From the NCBI GenBank assembly GCA_036271555.1, contig DATBAK010000026.1, forward strand, positions 62,001-126,000: DNA of 64,000 nucleotides. The letters are read 5' to 3'. Both the position numbers and the translations under genes were made by a program. Of this stretch, positions 1 to 11,393 are shown one piece after another. The notes under the pieces are model-generated. The model did no database searches. It saw only the letters and a program-made list of their open reading frames with translations, and was not told the DNA's origin. Source of the stretch: Acidimicrobiia bacterium. GTDB lineage: Bacteria > Actinomycetota > Acidimicrobiia > IMCC26256 > PALSA-610. Numbering within the stretch: position 1 is the first letter of the stretch; every line of letters starts with the position of its first letter.

Positions 1-1
1 G

Positions 2-562
2 GCGGGGTCGGCGCGAGAGGTCGGGGCACAGACGTCGGCCGATGTCGCCGCGACCGAGCTCCACTCCGCCACGCCCGCCGGCTTCGACGCCCTCTTCGAC
101 GCGCATTTCGCACGCGCTGTACGCCTCGCGTGGTTGCTCGCGCCCGGCGATCAGGGCGGCGCCGAGGACGCGGCCGCCGACGCGATCGCGCGCGTCTGGC
201 CGAAGTGGGCGAAGGGTCGCGTCGAGGAGTTCTGGCCGTATCTGCGGCTCGCGGTCGTGAACCAGGTCCGCGGGCGCGGGCGGCGCCTCGCGATCGCGCG
301 GCGTTACGAGCCGATCGTCGGTGGCGCCGCGACGCGCGCCGACGACTTCGAGCTCGCGATCGTCGATCGCGCCCTGCTCACCGACGCGTTGCACGCGCTC
401 CCCGACCGCCAACGCACCGCGGTCGTGCTGCGGTTCTACGAAGACCTGTCGGAAGCCGAGTGCGCGCGCGTCATGGGCTGCTCACTCGGGACGGTCAAGA
501 GCACGACATCACGCGGGCTCGCCGCGCTGCGTGCCCTTCTGGAGACGAGCCGAGATGACTGA
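2..562 (+). CDS. ECF (SigE-type) RNA polymerase sigma factor, 5' end outside the window
   Basis: Redirects RNA polymerase to a set of promoters. The reading frame is open from base 2 with no ATG or GTG before a TTG at 134, so the true start lies left of the window. A region 2 helix with FDALFDAHFARAVRLAW and later WPYLRLAVVNQVRGRGRR is visible. At the C-terminus is a region 4 helix-turn-helix (LPDRQRTAVVLRFYEDLS, then CSLGTVKSTTSRGLAALR). This layout matches the small SigE-family ECF factors of actinobacteria. Its stop codon overlaps the start of the next gene by 8 bases, so the two are very likely co-translated. Target promoters cannot be read from this sequence. Confidence 0.9.
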   Translation, partial: AGSAREVGAQTSADVAATELHSATPAGFDALFDAHFARAVRLAWLLAPGDQGGAEDAAADAIARVWPKWAKGRVEEFWPYLRLAVVNQVRGRGRRLAIARRYEPIVGGAATRADDFELAIVDRALLTDALHALPDRQRTAVVLRFYEDLSEAECARVMGCSLGTVKSTTSRGLAALRALLETSRDD

Positions 563-1766
563 CGATCCACGTTCATTGCGCGCCGAGCTCCACGACCTCG
601 CGTCCGACGTCGCCGCGTCATCGGGCGCGACCACGCGAGCGCGCGACCGCGCGCACCGCGGGATCGTGCGGCACCGCCGCAACCAGCGCGCCGCGGTCGC
701 GGGCCTTGCGACCGTCGTCGTGCTCGCCGGCGTCACCGCGGCGTTTGCGCTCGGCCACGACTCCCGCCACTCCGCACCGCCGGCCCACGACACGACCACC
801 GTCGCGCCGTCCACCACCACGACCACCGCGGTCGCGAACACCGCACCTCCGTCGACACTCCCCTTCGTGAACCGCAGCCCGTACGCAGTGCCGTCCGTCG
901 ACCAGCTGACGCCCGCGAATGCGGTGTACTCGGCGCCGTTCGCGTGGGGCAAGGCTGACAACCAGGTGTCGTTCGCCACGACGGGTGGCGAAGGCGCCAG
1001 CGGCGGCCCGGCCGCGTTCCTCGCCGACCGCGTCGGCAACAAGGAGCTGTTCGACCACTCGAACGGGCGTCTCGTGTTCGAGCCGAAGGGCATGGCGCCG
1101 TATACCCGCACCCTCGACCTGCCGTCACCCGCGGTGACCGCGGCGGTGTTCGACGGGAACGCGCAGCACCGGTTGATCGCGGCGTTCTACAACGACCTCG
1201 TCGTCTACGACGCGTTCGACGGCTCGAAGATCGGCAGCTTCCCCGGCGCCGGACCGTCGGGACCGGAGATCACCCGGCTCGTCGTCGCCCGATCGACCGT
1301 CTACTCGGTGGCCGAGGACGGCGCCCTCACCGCCGAGCTCCACGACGACGGATCGGGTTACGTGCCAGCGTCGGACAACGCGCCGCTGGAGCCCGGCGCG
1401 ATCACGATCACCTTCCACGCTCCTGCGTCGCAGCTCGATCTGTCCGTGAGCGGGAACGGCCGGCAGTACTCCTTCACCGGCACCGACTCCGTCAGCACGA
1501 TCGACGTCCGCGCGGCGCGGGCGCTGCCCGACGGCTCGCTGGTGCTCGTGCTCACCGCGGTGCAGAGCGACGTGAGCGATCCCGACCGACCGCGGATGTA
1601 CGAGATCGTCCGCGTCGATGCGTCGGGGAACGCCACCTACACGCGAGTCGACGCGCCGGTCGGGTACCTGATCTACGGCGCCGAGTTCGTGATCGACGAC
1701 ACGGGCGTCGCCGCGATGAGCAGCACGATCACGGGCGGCGTGACCATCTCGTACTACCCGTTCTGA
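555..1766 (+). CDS. Single-pass membrane protein coupled to the ECF sigma factor
   Basis: A 403-residue protein. It has a short cytoplasmic N-terminus rich in Arg (about residues 1-44), one hydrophobic segment (about 45-66), a Thr/Pro-rich stretch (TTTVAPSTTTTT) and a long extracytoplasmic domain with beta-propeller-like spacing. The ATG at 555 lies inside the last codons of the sigma gene. I see no zinc anti-sigma motif (HxxxCxxC), so a classic ZAS anti-sigma role is not supported. The position and single-pass topology still fit a sigma regulator or sensor. The function is unknown. The gene ends 8 bases before the convergent icd gene. Confidence 0.8.
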   Translation: MTDDPRSLRAELHDLASDVAASSGATTRARDRAHRGIVRHRRNQRAAVAGLATVVVLAGVTAAFALGHDSRHSAPPAHDTTTVAPSTTTTTAVANTAPPSTLPFVNRSPYAVPSVDQLTPANAVYSAPFAWGKADNQVSFATTGGEGASGGPAAFLADRVGNKELFDHSNGRLVFEPKGMAPYTRTLDLPSPAVTAAVFDGNAQHRLIAAFYNDLVVYDAFDGSKIGSFPGAGPSGPEITRLVVARSTVYSVAEDGALTAELHDDGSGYVPASDNAPLEPGAITITFHAPASQLDLSVSGNGRQYSFTGTDSVSTIDVRAARALPDGSLVLVLTAVQSDVSDPDRPRMYEIVRVDASGNATYTRVDAPVGYLIYGAEFVIDDTGVAAMSSTITGGVTISYYPF

Positions 1767-1774
1767 TCTTCTCG

Positions 1775-2971
<1,197 letters not shown>

Positions 2972-3035
2972 GACGTTGGAGACTACTGATCCGGTCGCGC
3001 TCACTCGGCTCCGGGATACCCGTCGCCGCCCCCCG

Positions 3036-3073
3036 GGGTCGCGCGCCGCTCCGACGCGGGATGGGAGCGAGCG
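3036..3073 (-). repeat. Dispersed intergenic repeat, copy A
   Basis: Read on the minus strand, it shows GCTCCCATCCCGCGTCGGAG followed by CGGCGCGCGACC. This matches the copies at 22095, 33182 and 58875. It lies in the spacer between trpA and icd. Confidence 0.55.
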
Positions 3074-3113
3074 CTCGTCGATCGTGTGCTTCGCCGCCGG
3101 CGAGCGGTGTGAG

Positions 3114-3889
3114 TCACTCGTCGAGCGCGTGCCGCAGCTCGGAGACGAACGCGTGCGCCTCCTGCGGTCCGCCGCCCTGGAGCAGACGACGGACGAGCGC
3201 GCTGCCGATGATCACACCGTCGGCCGCGGCTGCGGCTTCCTGCGCCTGCGCGGGGGTGGAGATGCCGACACCGAGCAGCGCGGGCTTGTCGGTGGTGGCC
3301 TTGAGCCGCGCGCCCATGCGGTGCGCCGACTCCGTGAGCGCGCTCCGCTCGCCGGTCACACCCAGCAACGACACGCCGTACACGAATCCCTGCGAGCGCG
3401 CGCAGATCGCCTGCAAGCGTTCGTCGGTCGTCGTCGGCGAGGCGAGCAGCACGGTCTCGACGCCGGCATCGACGGCCGCGTCACCCCAACCGTCGAGCTC
3501 GTCGAGCGGGAGGTCGGGCACGATCGCGCCCGCGATGTCGGACTCGACGAGCGCGCGCGCGAAGCGCTCGTGCCCCGCGTGCGCGACGAGGTTGTAGTAC
3601 GTCATGACGACGAGCGGGATGTCGACGTCGAGCTGCGCCGCGCCCGCGAGCACGCTCATCGGTGTCGCACCGAGCTCGAGCGCGCGCTGGCTCGCCTCTT
3701 GGATCGTCTTGCCGTCCATGACCGGATCGGAGAACGGGATGCCGATCTCGATCGCGTCGGCACCCGCATCCGCGCACGCGCGCACGACGTCACACCACGC
3801 GCCACCGAGGCCGCCGGTGACGTACGGCGCGAGCAGCTTGCGGCCCTCGTCACGACGCTTCCGGAGATGGGTTTCGAGCGGGACGCGAC

Positions 3890-3893
<4 letters not shown>
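3114..3893 (-). CDS. trpA: Tryptophan synthase alpha chain
   Basis: Cleaves indole-3-glycerol phosphate to indole and glyceraldehyde 3-phosphate, and channels the indole to TrpB. 259 residues, normal for the family. The catalytic Glu and Asp are at residues 49 and 60 ([14 protein letters not shown]), the same numbers as in Salmonella. [30 protein letters not shown] and the phosphate-binding GVGIST are also present. The GTG start overlaps the TGA of trpB as GTGA, so translation is coupled. It is last of the trpCFBA run. Confidence 0.96.
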
Positions 3894-5119
<1,226 letters not shown>

Positions 5120-5262
5120 TGGCGTCTGCTTCGTCAGGGCGGGCTCCTCGACAGCGCTGGCGGGGGAGCCGCCATGTTACGGGAGCCGCCTCCCCGTTTC
5201 GCCGGGAATCCCGCCCGCCGGGCGGCGACCCTGGGCGGCGCCGGCAGCGCCCGACACTCGGC

Positions 5263-6021
5263 TCAGGCGTCGAGGGCCCAGTCGAAGGGGCGGTTGCGCA
5301 CGGCGCGGGACATGCCGTCCGGAACGAACTCGGAGGTGAGGTCGAGGTCGGAGAACCCAGCGCCCTCGTAGCCCTCGTAGGTCCCCTCCCGGCGCGGTAG
5401 GTGGGCGTCGGCGAGCAGCTCGCCCGCCTTCCGCGCCTCCTCGACGAACAGCCGGAGCTTGCGGGCGTCCTTGCGGCCCGGCGTCGCCTCGACGCCGCTC
5501 GACACGTCGACACCCCACGGCCGCACCCGGGCGATCGCCTCGGCCACGTTGTCGTGGTTGAGCCCGCCCGAGAGGACCAGCTTCACGCCCCCCGGCGCGC
5601 CCTCGGCGAGTGTCCAGTCGAAGACCCGGCCCGAGCCGGGATTGGGCGAATCGATCAGCACCGCGTCGGCCGGCCCGTTGGCGGCCGCCGCCAGGCCGGG
5701 GTCGCCCGCGGTGAACGCCTGGATCACGAACGGCACCCGCTCGCGGATCCAGCGGACCTCGCTCAGCGGCTCGTGCCCGTGCAGCTGCACGCCGTGCAGC
5801 CCGACCTTCGACAGGATCGTCACGACCCGCTCGGGTCGCTCGTTCCTGAACACGCCGACGGTCGTGACGCCGTGCGGCAGCCGGCGCACGATCTCCCGCA
5901 CATCGGCCGGCTGCACCTGGCGCACGCTCGGTGCGAACACGAAGCCGAGCGCGTCGGCGCCGACGCTCGTCGCGAGCAGCGCGTCCGACGCGGTCGTGAT
6001 CCCGCAGATCTTCACGAACAC
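5263..6021 (-). CDS. trpF: Phosphoribosylanthranilate isomerase with a C-terminal extension
   Basis: Amadori isomerisation of phosphoribosylanthranilate to CdRP. The (beta-alpha)8 body is recognisable: VKICGIT with the catalytic Cys at residue 6, GFVFAPSVRQV, VGVFRN, VQLHGHE, VLIDSPNPGSG with the catalytic Asp, LSGGLN, and GVDVSSGVEATPGRKD. After residue 203 there is an extra tail of about 49 residues (from ADAHLPRREG to DWALDA) that is not part of the usual enzyme of about 205 residues. The GTG at 6021 was chosen because it immediately precedes the first beta strand. It is 10 bases after trpC. Having trpF at all separates this genome from actinobacteria that rely on PriA. Confidence 0.93.
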   Translation of the reverse strand: MFVKICGITTASDALLATSVGADALGFVFAPSVRQVQPADVREIVRRLPHGVTTVGVFRNERPERVVTILSKVGLHGVQLHGHEPLSEVRWIRERVPFVIQAFTAGDPGLAAAANGPADAVLIDSPNPGSGRVFDWTLAEGAPGGVKLVLSGGLNHDNVAEAIARVRPWGVDVSSGVEATPGRKDARKLRLFVEEARKAGELLADAHLPRREGTYEGYEGAGFSDLDLTSEFVPDGMSRAVRNRPFDWALDA

Positions 6022-6031
6022 GGCGACAACT

Positions 6032-6844
6032 CTACGAGCTTCGACGCGACTGCGCGACGACGACCTCGGACATCTTGCGCAGCAACGTCTCCGGATCGTC
6101 GGCGCGCACGAACGCCTCGCCGACGAGCACCGCGTCGAAGCCCGCGGCCGCCATGCGCGCGGCGTCGTCGACCGAGCGCACCGCGCTCTCCGCGACGCGC
6201 ACGACCTCGGGCGGCAGCATCGACGCAAGCCCCTCGCCGACCGCGAGGTCTTCGGCGAACGTCTGGAGGCTGCGGCTGTTCACGCCCACGATGCCCGCGC
6301 CGCACGCGACCGCGCGCTCGACCTCGGCTGCGTCGTGCGCTTCGACGAGCACCGCGAGATCGAGCAAGCGCGCGAGCGAGTGCAGGTCCGACAGCAAACC
6401 GTCATCGGGAATCGCGGCGACGATCAACAACATCGCGTCGGCACCGATCCCACGCGTCTCGTAGACCTGCACCTCGTCGATGACGAAGTCCTTGCGCAAC
6501 GCGGGCAAGGCCGTCGCTTCGTGCGCGGCTTGGAGGTCGGAGACCGCGCCGCCGAAGAACGGGCCGTCGGTCAACACCGACAGCGCGGCCGCGCCGCCGG
6601 ACTCGTAGCGCGCGGCCAACGCGGCCGGATCGAGATCGGGCGCGAGGTCGCCCTTCGACGGTGACCGCCGCTTGATCTCCGAGATCACCGCGAGCCGGCC
6701 GTCGGACCGTCGCAACGCGGCCGTGAAGTCGCGCGGCGGCGCCGCGTTCAACGCCGCCTTCTGGATGCGATCGCGCGTCTTGGGCTGGTGCAGCACGGTG
6801 ACCTCGTCGCGCTTCACCGCCAGGATCTCGTCGAGGATCGCCAT
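6032..6844 (-). CDS. trpC: Indole-3-glycerol phosphate synthase
   Basis: Ring closure and decarboxylation of CdRP to indole-3-glycerol phosphate. 270 residues with a (beta-alpha)8 fold. Diagnostic segments are ISEIKRRSPSKG (catalytic Glu and Lys), LSVLTDGPFFGG, LRKDFVIDEVQV, VEAHDAAE, GVNSRSL, VAESAV and LVGEAFVR. It opens the trpCFBA-icd run. Its start at 6844 is divergent from the glycosidase gene at 6903, so the 58-base gap must hold both promoters. Confidence 0.96.
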   Translation of the reverse strand: MAILDEILAVKRDEVTVLHQPKTRDRIQKAALNAAPPRDFTAALRRSDGRLAVISEIKRRSPSKGDLAPDLDPAALAARYESGGAAALSVLTDGPFFGGAVSDLQAAHEATALPALRKDFVIDEVQVYETRGIGADAMLLIVAAIPDDGLLSDLHSLARLLDLAVLVEAHDAAEVERAVACGAGIVGVNSRSLQTFAEDLAVGEGLASMLPPEVVRVAESAVRSVDDAARMAAAGFDAVLVGEAFVRADDPETLLRKMSEVVVAQSRRSS

Positions 6845-6902
6845 GCGCTCCGAGCATGACACAGCGAATGCGCCGAGCAGCCGCCGCCTAGTGTCCGGCC
6901 CC

Positions 6903-8075
6903 GTGAGCATCGACTTCCCGAACGGTTTCGTCTGGGGCACCGCGACCGCCGCGCACCAGACCGAAGGCGGCAACTGGAACAACGACTGGTGGGAGCTCGA
7001 GCACCGCGAGGGCACCCACTGCCGCGACGTCTCGGGCGACGCGGTCGATCACTTCCACCGCTATCCCGACGACATCCGCATGCTCGCGGACCTCGGGTTC
7101 CAGGCGTACCGGTTCTCGCTCGAGTGGTCGCGCATCGAGCCCGAGGAGGGCGAGTTCTCGCGCGCCGCGCTCGACCACTACCGGCGCATGCTCGCGTGCT
7201 GCCTCGAGCACGACGTGATGCCCGTGCTCACGTACCACCACTTCACGACACCGCGCTGGCTCGTCGCCGACGGCACGTGGGCGAACCCCGCGATCGTCGA
7301 TCGCTTCACGCGTTTCTGCGAGCGTGCGACCGCGGCACTGGGTGATCTCGTCGGAATGGGCTGCACGATCAACGAGCCCAACGTCGTGTCGACGCTCGGC
7401 TACATCATGGCGGACTTCCCTCCGGCCGTCCGCGACTTCGACGCGTTCGCGAAGGCGAACGAGCACCTCATCGCCGCGCACCGCAAGTCGTACGACGTGA
7501 TCAAGGGCGGGCGCGGCGACTTCCCGCTCGGGCTCACGCTGTCGATGAGCGACTGGTCGGCACCCGAAGGCTGCGACGACAAGCTCGCGCGCACGCGCTA
7601 CGGGCACGAAGGACAGTTCTGCGAAGCCGCGCGCGGCGACGACTACTTCGGCGTGCAGGCGTACACGATCATCCGCCTCGACGAGCGCGGCATGCCGACC
7701 GATCCCCCGGCCGGCTCCGAGCTCCTCGACATGGGCTACGAGTACTGGCCGCAAGGGCTCGAGGTGTCGATCCGCTACGCGGCCGAGACCGCGCAGACAC
7801 CGATCTACGTCACCGAGAACGGCATCGGCACAACCGACGACGCGCTCCGCATCCGCTACACGAAGGACGCGCTCGACGGTGTCGGCCGCTGCCTCGACGA
7901 CGGGCTCGACGTCCGCGGCTACTTCCACTGGTCACTGATGGACAACTTCGAGTGGGCCCAGGGCTACCTGCCCTGCTTCGGGCTCGTGGCCGTCGACCGG
8001 GAGACGCAGCGCCGCACGCCCAAGCCGTCGGCCGAATGGCTCGGCTCGATCGCGCGCGCCAATCGCCTCGCCTGA
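6903..8075 (+). CDS. Family 1 glycoside hydrolase (beta-glucosidase type)
   Basis: Retaining hydrolase of beta-linked sugars, probably cytoplasmic because there is no signal peptide. FPNGFVWGTATAAHQTEGG is the family N-terminal signature. The acid/base Glu is in TINEPN and the nucleophile Glu in YVTENG. GYFHWSLMDNFEW and a C-terminal region complete the barrel. At 390 residues it is shorter than the common length of about 450. It appears trimmed in the loops between the acid/base and the nucleophile rather than broken. The GTG start at 6903 precedes the family signature directly. The substrate cannot be told. The gene sits in the plus-strand block that splits trpE from trpC. Confidence 0.92.
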   Translation: MSIDFPNGFVWGTATAAHQTEGGNWNNDWWELEHREGTHCRDVSGDAVDHFHRYPDDIRMLADLGFQAYRFSLEWSRIEPEEGEFSRAALDHYRRMLACCLEHDVMPVLTYHHFTTPRWLVADGTWANPAIVDRFTRFCERATAALGDLVGMGCTINEPNVVSTLGYIMADFPPAVRDFDAFAKANEHLIAAHRKSYDVIKGGRGDFPLGLTLSMSDWSAPEGCDDKLARTRYGHEGQFCEAARGDDYFGVQAYTIIRLDERGMPTDPPAGSELLDMGYEYWPQGLEVSIRYAAETAQTPIYVTENGIGTTDDALRIRYTKDALDGVGRCLDDGLDVRGYFHWSLMDNFEWAQGYLPCFGLVAVDRETQRRTPKPSAEWLGSIARANRLA

Positions 8076-8123
8076 GCCTTCTGGTCGCACCACGCGATCC
8101 GGCCGGTCCTGCGGGAACGCCGC

Positions 8124-8151
8124 CTCACAAACTCCTCACACAGCCATCACC
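8124..8151 (+). promoter_or_regulatory. 11-base direct repeats ahead of the response regulator
   Basis: CTCACA at 8124 and again at 8135, with a weaker third unit (ATCACC) at 8146, so three units on an 11-base step. OmpR/PhoB-family regulators bind such tandem half-sites one helical turn apart. The site lies 36-63 bases before the regulator start, so autoregulation is the simplest reading. This is an inference from spacing only. Confidence 0.4.
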
Positions 8152-8186
8152 GTTGGCTGGCTGCTTCTTCGCGACGATGAAGGCGC

Positions 8187-8864
8187 ATGGAGCAGGGCAC
8201 GATCCTGGTGGTCGACGACGAGACGAACATCGCCGCGCTCGTCGACCTCTATCTGACTCGGGAGGGTTACCGGGTCGTGCAGGCCGCGAGCGGCGCGGCC
8301 GCGCTCGAGGCCGTCGACCGCTCACGGCCGCGCCTCGTCGTGCTCGACGTCGGCCTGCCCGACATCGACGGGCTCGAGGTCTGCCGCCGCCTGCGCCGCT
8401 CATCGAACATCCCGGTCATCTTCCTGACCGCACGGGACGGCGAGGTCGACCGCATCCTCGGTCTCGAGCTCGGCGCCGACGACTACATCACGAAGCCCTT
8501 CTCCCCCGCCGAGCTCGTGGCGCGCGTGAAGGCGGTGTTGCGACGCGTCGACGGCGGCGCGGGCGCGGCCGAGGTCGTGCAGGTCGGCACCGTCGCGATC
8601 GACGTCGGGCGACGCGAGGTGCGCGTCGACGACGAGCCCGTCGAGTTCACGACGAAGGAGTTCGAGCTCCTCCGCTTCCTTGCGGAACGTCCGGGGCTCG
8701 CGCTCTCGCGCCAGCAGATCCTCGACGGCGTGTGGGGCTACGACTGGTTCGGTGACGCGCGCACGGTCGACGTGCACATCGCACAGGTGCGCAAGAAGGT
8801 CGGCGACGCGGTGCCGATCACGACCGTGCGCGGGCTCGGGTACCGGCTCGACCGACCGCGATGA
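8187..8864 (+). CDS. OmpR/PhoB-family response regulator
   Basis: Two-component output protein of 225 residues. The receiver domain has DDE near residue 10, the phospho-acceptor D54 (VVLDVGLPD), T81 and K103 (ITKPFSPAEL). The C-terminal winged helix includes VEFTTKEFELLRFLAERPG, RTVDVHIAQVRKKVG and TVRGLGYRL. Its stop overlaps the kinase start as ATGA, so the pair is co-translated. The inducing signal and the target genes are not evident. Direct repeats just upstream may be its own site. Confidence 0.95.
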   Translation: MEQGTILVVDDETNIAALVDLYLTREGYRVVQAASGAAALEAVDRSRPRLVVLDVGLPDIDGLEVCRRLRRSSNIPVIFLTARDGEVDRILGLELGADDYITKPFSPAELVARVKAVLRRVDGGAGAAEVVQVGTVAIDVGRREVRVDDEPVEFTTKEFELLRFLAERPGLALSRQQILDGVWGYDWFGDARTVDVHIAQVRKKVGDAVPITTVRGLGYRLDRPR

Positions 8865-10408
8865 ACGCGACCGCGTCGACCTCGAAGACGCGGTCGTCGC
8901 TCCGCACGCGACTGCTCGTGAGCCTCGTGCTCGTCGCGGTGCTCGTGCTCGCGCTCGCGGGCGGCGTCACCTATGGGTTCGTGCACGGCACCGCCGAGCG
9001 CGCCGCGGTGCACGACCTCCGGTCGAAAGCCCCGACGGTCCAGACCGACGTGACCCAGCTCGCCACCGCGCTGAAACGTGCGGAAGTCGCCGCGAACCGC
9101 GGAAACCGGGAGGCCCTGCGGCTCGCGCAAGCCGGACAGGCGCTGCGCCAGATCCGCGGCACCCTCCGCCTCTCCGACGCGCGCCTGGTGTTCCTCGACG
9201 CGAAGGGCGCGCTCACAGCCGCGTCCCACGTCGGCCGCCTCGGCACGCTCCTCACCGCGGCCGGGCAGGCCGACAACGACCTCTTCACGCTGCCCGACTC
9301 GGTCGACGCGAGCGCGCTGCGGGCGTCGCATCTCCTTGCCGGCGCGACCGTCACCGGCCGCCACGGCGACGTCGCCTTCCTCGCCGAGCCGCTGCCCCCG
9401 CTCACCGCGCAGGTGTACCAGCCGGTGCTCGTGCTCACCGAGCCCGTGCAGACCGACCTGCCGGGCCGCGCGGTCCCGGCCTTCCTGATCGCGGGTGCCG
9501 CCGCGCTGCTCGTGTGCGTCGCGATCTCGCTGTGGCTCACGCGCCGGTTGACGCGCCCGCTCGCGGCGGTCGAGTCGACCGCGCGCACGCTCGCTCGCGG
9601 CGACCTCACCGCGCGCGTCGCGGTGGACGATCGCGCCGACGACGAGATCGCCGACGTCGCCCACGCGCTGAACCTCATGGCGGCGCAGCTCGAGAACGCG
9701 CGCGGCTCGGAGCGCGCGTTCCTGCTCAGCGTGTCGCACGATCTGCGCACACCACTCACGTCGATCCGCGGCTACGCGGAGGCCCTCGCCGACGGGACGC
9801 TCGACGGCGACGATCCCGACGGTCGGCGACGCGCCGCGGTCATCATCATGTCGGAGGCGCGCCGACTCGAGCGGCTCGTCGGCGATCTCCTCGACCTGTC
9901 GCGTCTCGACAGCCATCAGTTCTCGCTGCACCCACGCCCGGTCGACGCCGCCGCGGTCGTGCGCGACGCGGTCGAGGCGTTCCGCCCGCACGCCGACGAG
10001 GTCGGCATCGCGCTCGCGGCCGACGCGAGCGGCGCGTTGCCGGCCGACCTCGATCCCGAACGACTCGGTCAGATCGTCGCCAACCTCGTCGAGAACGCGC
10101 TGAAGTACGCGCGCTCGTCGGTCGCGGTCACGGTCGCGGGCACGGTCAGGAACGGCGCCGACGGGCCGATCACGATCACCGTCGCCGACGACGGTCCCGG
10201 CATCCCGGCCGACGCCGGCGACCGCGTCTTCGAGCGCCTGTACACCGGTCGCGAGGGGCCGCAGCGCGCGATCGGCACGGGCCTCGGCCTCGCGATCGTG
10301 CGCGAGCTCGCCAGCGCCATGGGCGGCACCGCGTCGGTCGACGGCGGCGCGACTCCCGGCGCCCGCTTCGTCGTCACGGTCAGCCGCGGCGCCGTGCTCC
10401 CCGTCTGA
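8861..10408 (+). CDS. Membrane sensor histidine kinase
   Basis: 515-residue partner of the upstream regulator. Topology: a first membrane helix at about 16-42, an extracytoplasmic sensor region of about 160 residues, a second helix at about 204-228, HAMP at about 228-280, HisKA with H293 in SVSHDLRTPLTSIRGYAEAL, and a HATPase_c domain with NLVENALKYA (N box), DDGPGIP (G1) and GTGLGLAIV (G2). All catalytic boxes are intact. The sensor domain is Ala/Leu-rich with no recognisable ligand motif. The gene ends in a strong hairpin shared with the convergent ygfZ-like gene. Confidence 0.94.
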   Translation: MNATASTSKTRSSLRTRLLVSLVLVAVLVLALAGGVTYGFVHGTAERAAVHDLRSKAPTVQTDVTQLATALKRAEVAANRGNREALRLAQAGQALRQIRGTLRLSDARLVFLDAKGALTAASHVGRLGTLLTAAGQADNDLFTLPDSVDASALRASHLLAGATVTGRHGDVAFLAEPLPPLTAQVYQPVLVLTEPVQTDLPGRAVPAFLIAGAAALLVCVAISLWLTRRLTRPLAAVESTARTLARGDLTARVAVDDRADDEIADVAHALNLMAAQLENARGSERAFLLSVSHDLRTPLTSIRGYAEALADGTLDGDDPDGRRRAAVIIMSEARRLERLVGDLLDLSRLDSHQFSLHPRPVDAAAVVRDAVEAFRPHADEVGIALAADASGALPADLDPERLGQIVANLVENALKYARSSVAVTVAGTVRNGADGPITITVADDGPGIPADAGDRVFERLYTGREGPQRAIGTGLGLAIVRELASAMGGTASVDGGATPGARFVVTVSRGAVLPV

Positions 10409-10411
10409 CCC

Positions 10412-10455
10412 GTGGTACTGCGTTGCCCGGCGATATGCCGGCAACGCAGTACCAC
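10412..10455. terminator. Long hairpin between convergent genes
   Basis: Two arms of 14 bases (GTGGTACTGCGTTG and CAACGCAGTACCAC) pair perfectly. A single bulged C follows, then a further 5-base pair (CCGGC/GCCGG) closes on the loop GATAT. It starts 4 bases after the kinase stop and ends in the stop codon of the ygfZ-like gene, so it can serve both transcripts. No T-run follows, as is common in GC-rich actinobacteria. Confidence 0.7.
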
Positions 10456-11393
10456 TACGGGAAGGGGAGGTCCTGGACGACGGCGGCAACGCCGGCAGCG
10501 GACACCGCGGCGCCGGGCTCGACCTCGCGGCGCAGCATCGCGAGCGCGATCACGCCCCGCCGCGGTGACCGCGCGATCGACGTGACCTTCCCGACGACCT
10601 TCTCACCGACGACGACGTCGGCGCCGCGCGCGACGTCGCCTTCGAGCGTGAGCCCGCGCAGCGAACGGTTGACGTGACCGCGTGTGTCGATTCGGCACAC
10701 GAGCTCTTGACCGAGGAAGCAGCCCTTCGTGAACGACACCGCGTCGCGCTCGAGGAACGCTTCCTGCGGAATCGTCGTCTCGTCGACGTCGAAGCCTTGG
10801 CGCACGACACCGGCCTCGATGCGCACGACCTCGAGCGCGCCCTCGCCCGCGAGCCCGACGCCCGCGTCGACGAGCGCACGCATCGCGTCGTCGACATCGT
10901 GACGCGGACCGACGACGTCGACCCCCGATGAACCCGGCCAGTCGGCGCGCACGACCCGCGCGCCGCGCCACGCGACGTGCGCGTGCTGCTGCGTCGGCAC
11001 CGCGACTCCGAGCGCGTCCGACACGACGGTCGCGGCGTCGGGACCGCGCACCGTGAGCTGACCGCAGTCGTCGCTCACGTCGACGACCTCGACCTGCACG
11101 CGGATCTTGAACCGGTTCAGCCCGCCCGCGAGCACCGCGCCGAAGCCTTCGTCGGTGTCGAGCCACAGCTCCTCGGCACCGATCCGCAACATGCGGAAGT
11201 CGGCGGTGAGCTTTCCCTGCGGCTGGAGCAGCAGCGAGTGCGCGCCCTCGCCGTCGCCGAGCGTCGTGATGTCCTGCGAGACCAGGCTGTCGGTGAACGA
11301 CACCGCGTCCCGGCCCGTCACACGCACCGAGCCGCGATCGCTGCGGTCGACGACCGCCGCGCGTGACACGAGTGCTTCGTAGGTGTCAGTCAT
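10455..11393 (-). CDS. ygfZ: YgfZ/GcvT-like folate-binding protein
   Basis: Member of the GcvT-like family that supports folate-dependent assembly or repair of iron-sulfur enzymes. The hallmark KGCFLGQE (family consensus KGCYxGQE) is present, followed by RIDTRGHVNRSLRGL. The N-terminal half has DSLVSQDITTL and LLLQPQGKLTADFRML as in YgfZ. 312 residues, typical. The start overlaps the end of trpE by 8 bases, so it is translated with trpE. YgfZ beside trpE is a lineage-specific arrangement, and no functional link to tryptophan synthesis is obvious. Confidence 0.9.
   Translation of the reverse strand: MTDTYEALVSRAAVVDRSDRGSVRVTGRDAVSFTDSLVSQDITTLGDGEGAHSLLLQPQGKLTADFRMLRIGAEELWLDTDEGFGAVLAGGLNRFKIRVQVEVVDVSDDCGQLTVRGPDAATVVSDALGVAVPTQQHAHVAWRGARVVRADWPGSSGVDVVGPRHDVDDAMRALVDAGVGLAGEGALEVVRIEAGVVRQGFDVDETTIPQEAFLERDAVSFTKGCFLGQELVCRIDTRGHVNRSLRGLTLEGDVARGADVVVGEKVVGKVTSIARSPRRGVIALAMLRREVEPGAAVSAAGVAAVVQDLPFP

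Noticed and set aside
555-1766. Sigma-linked membrane protein as a zinc anti-sigma factor
   Set aside because: No HxxxCxxC motif is present in the cytoplasmic part, so the role is left open.
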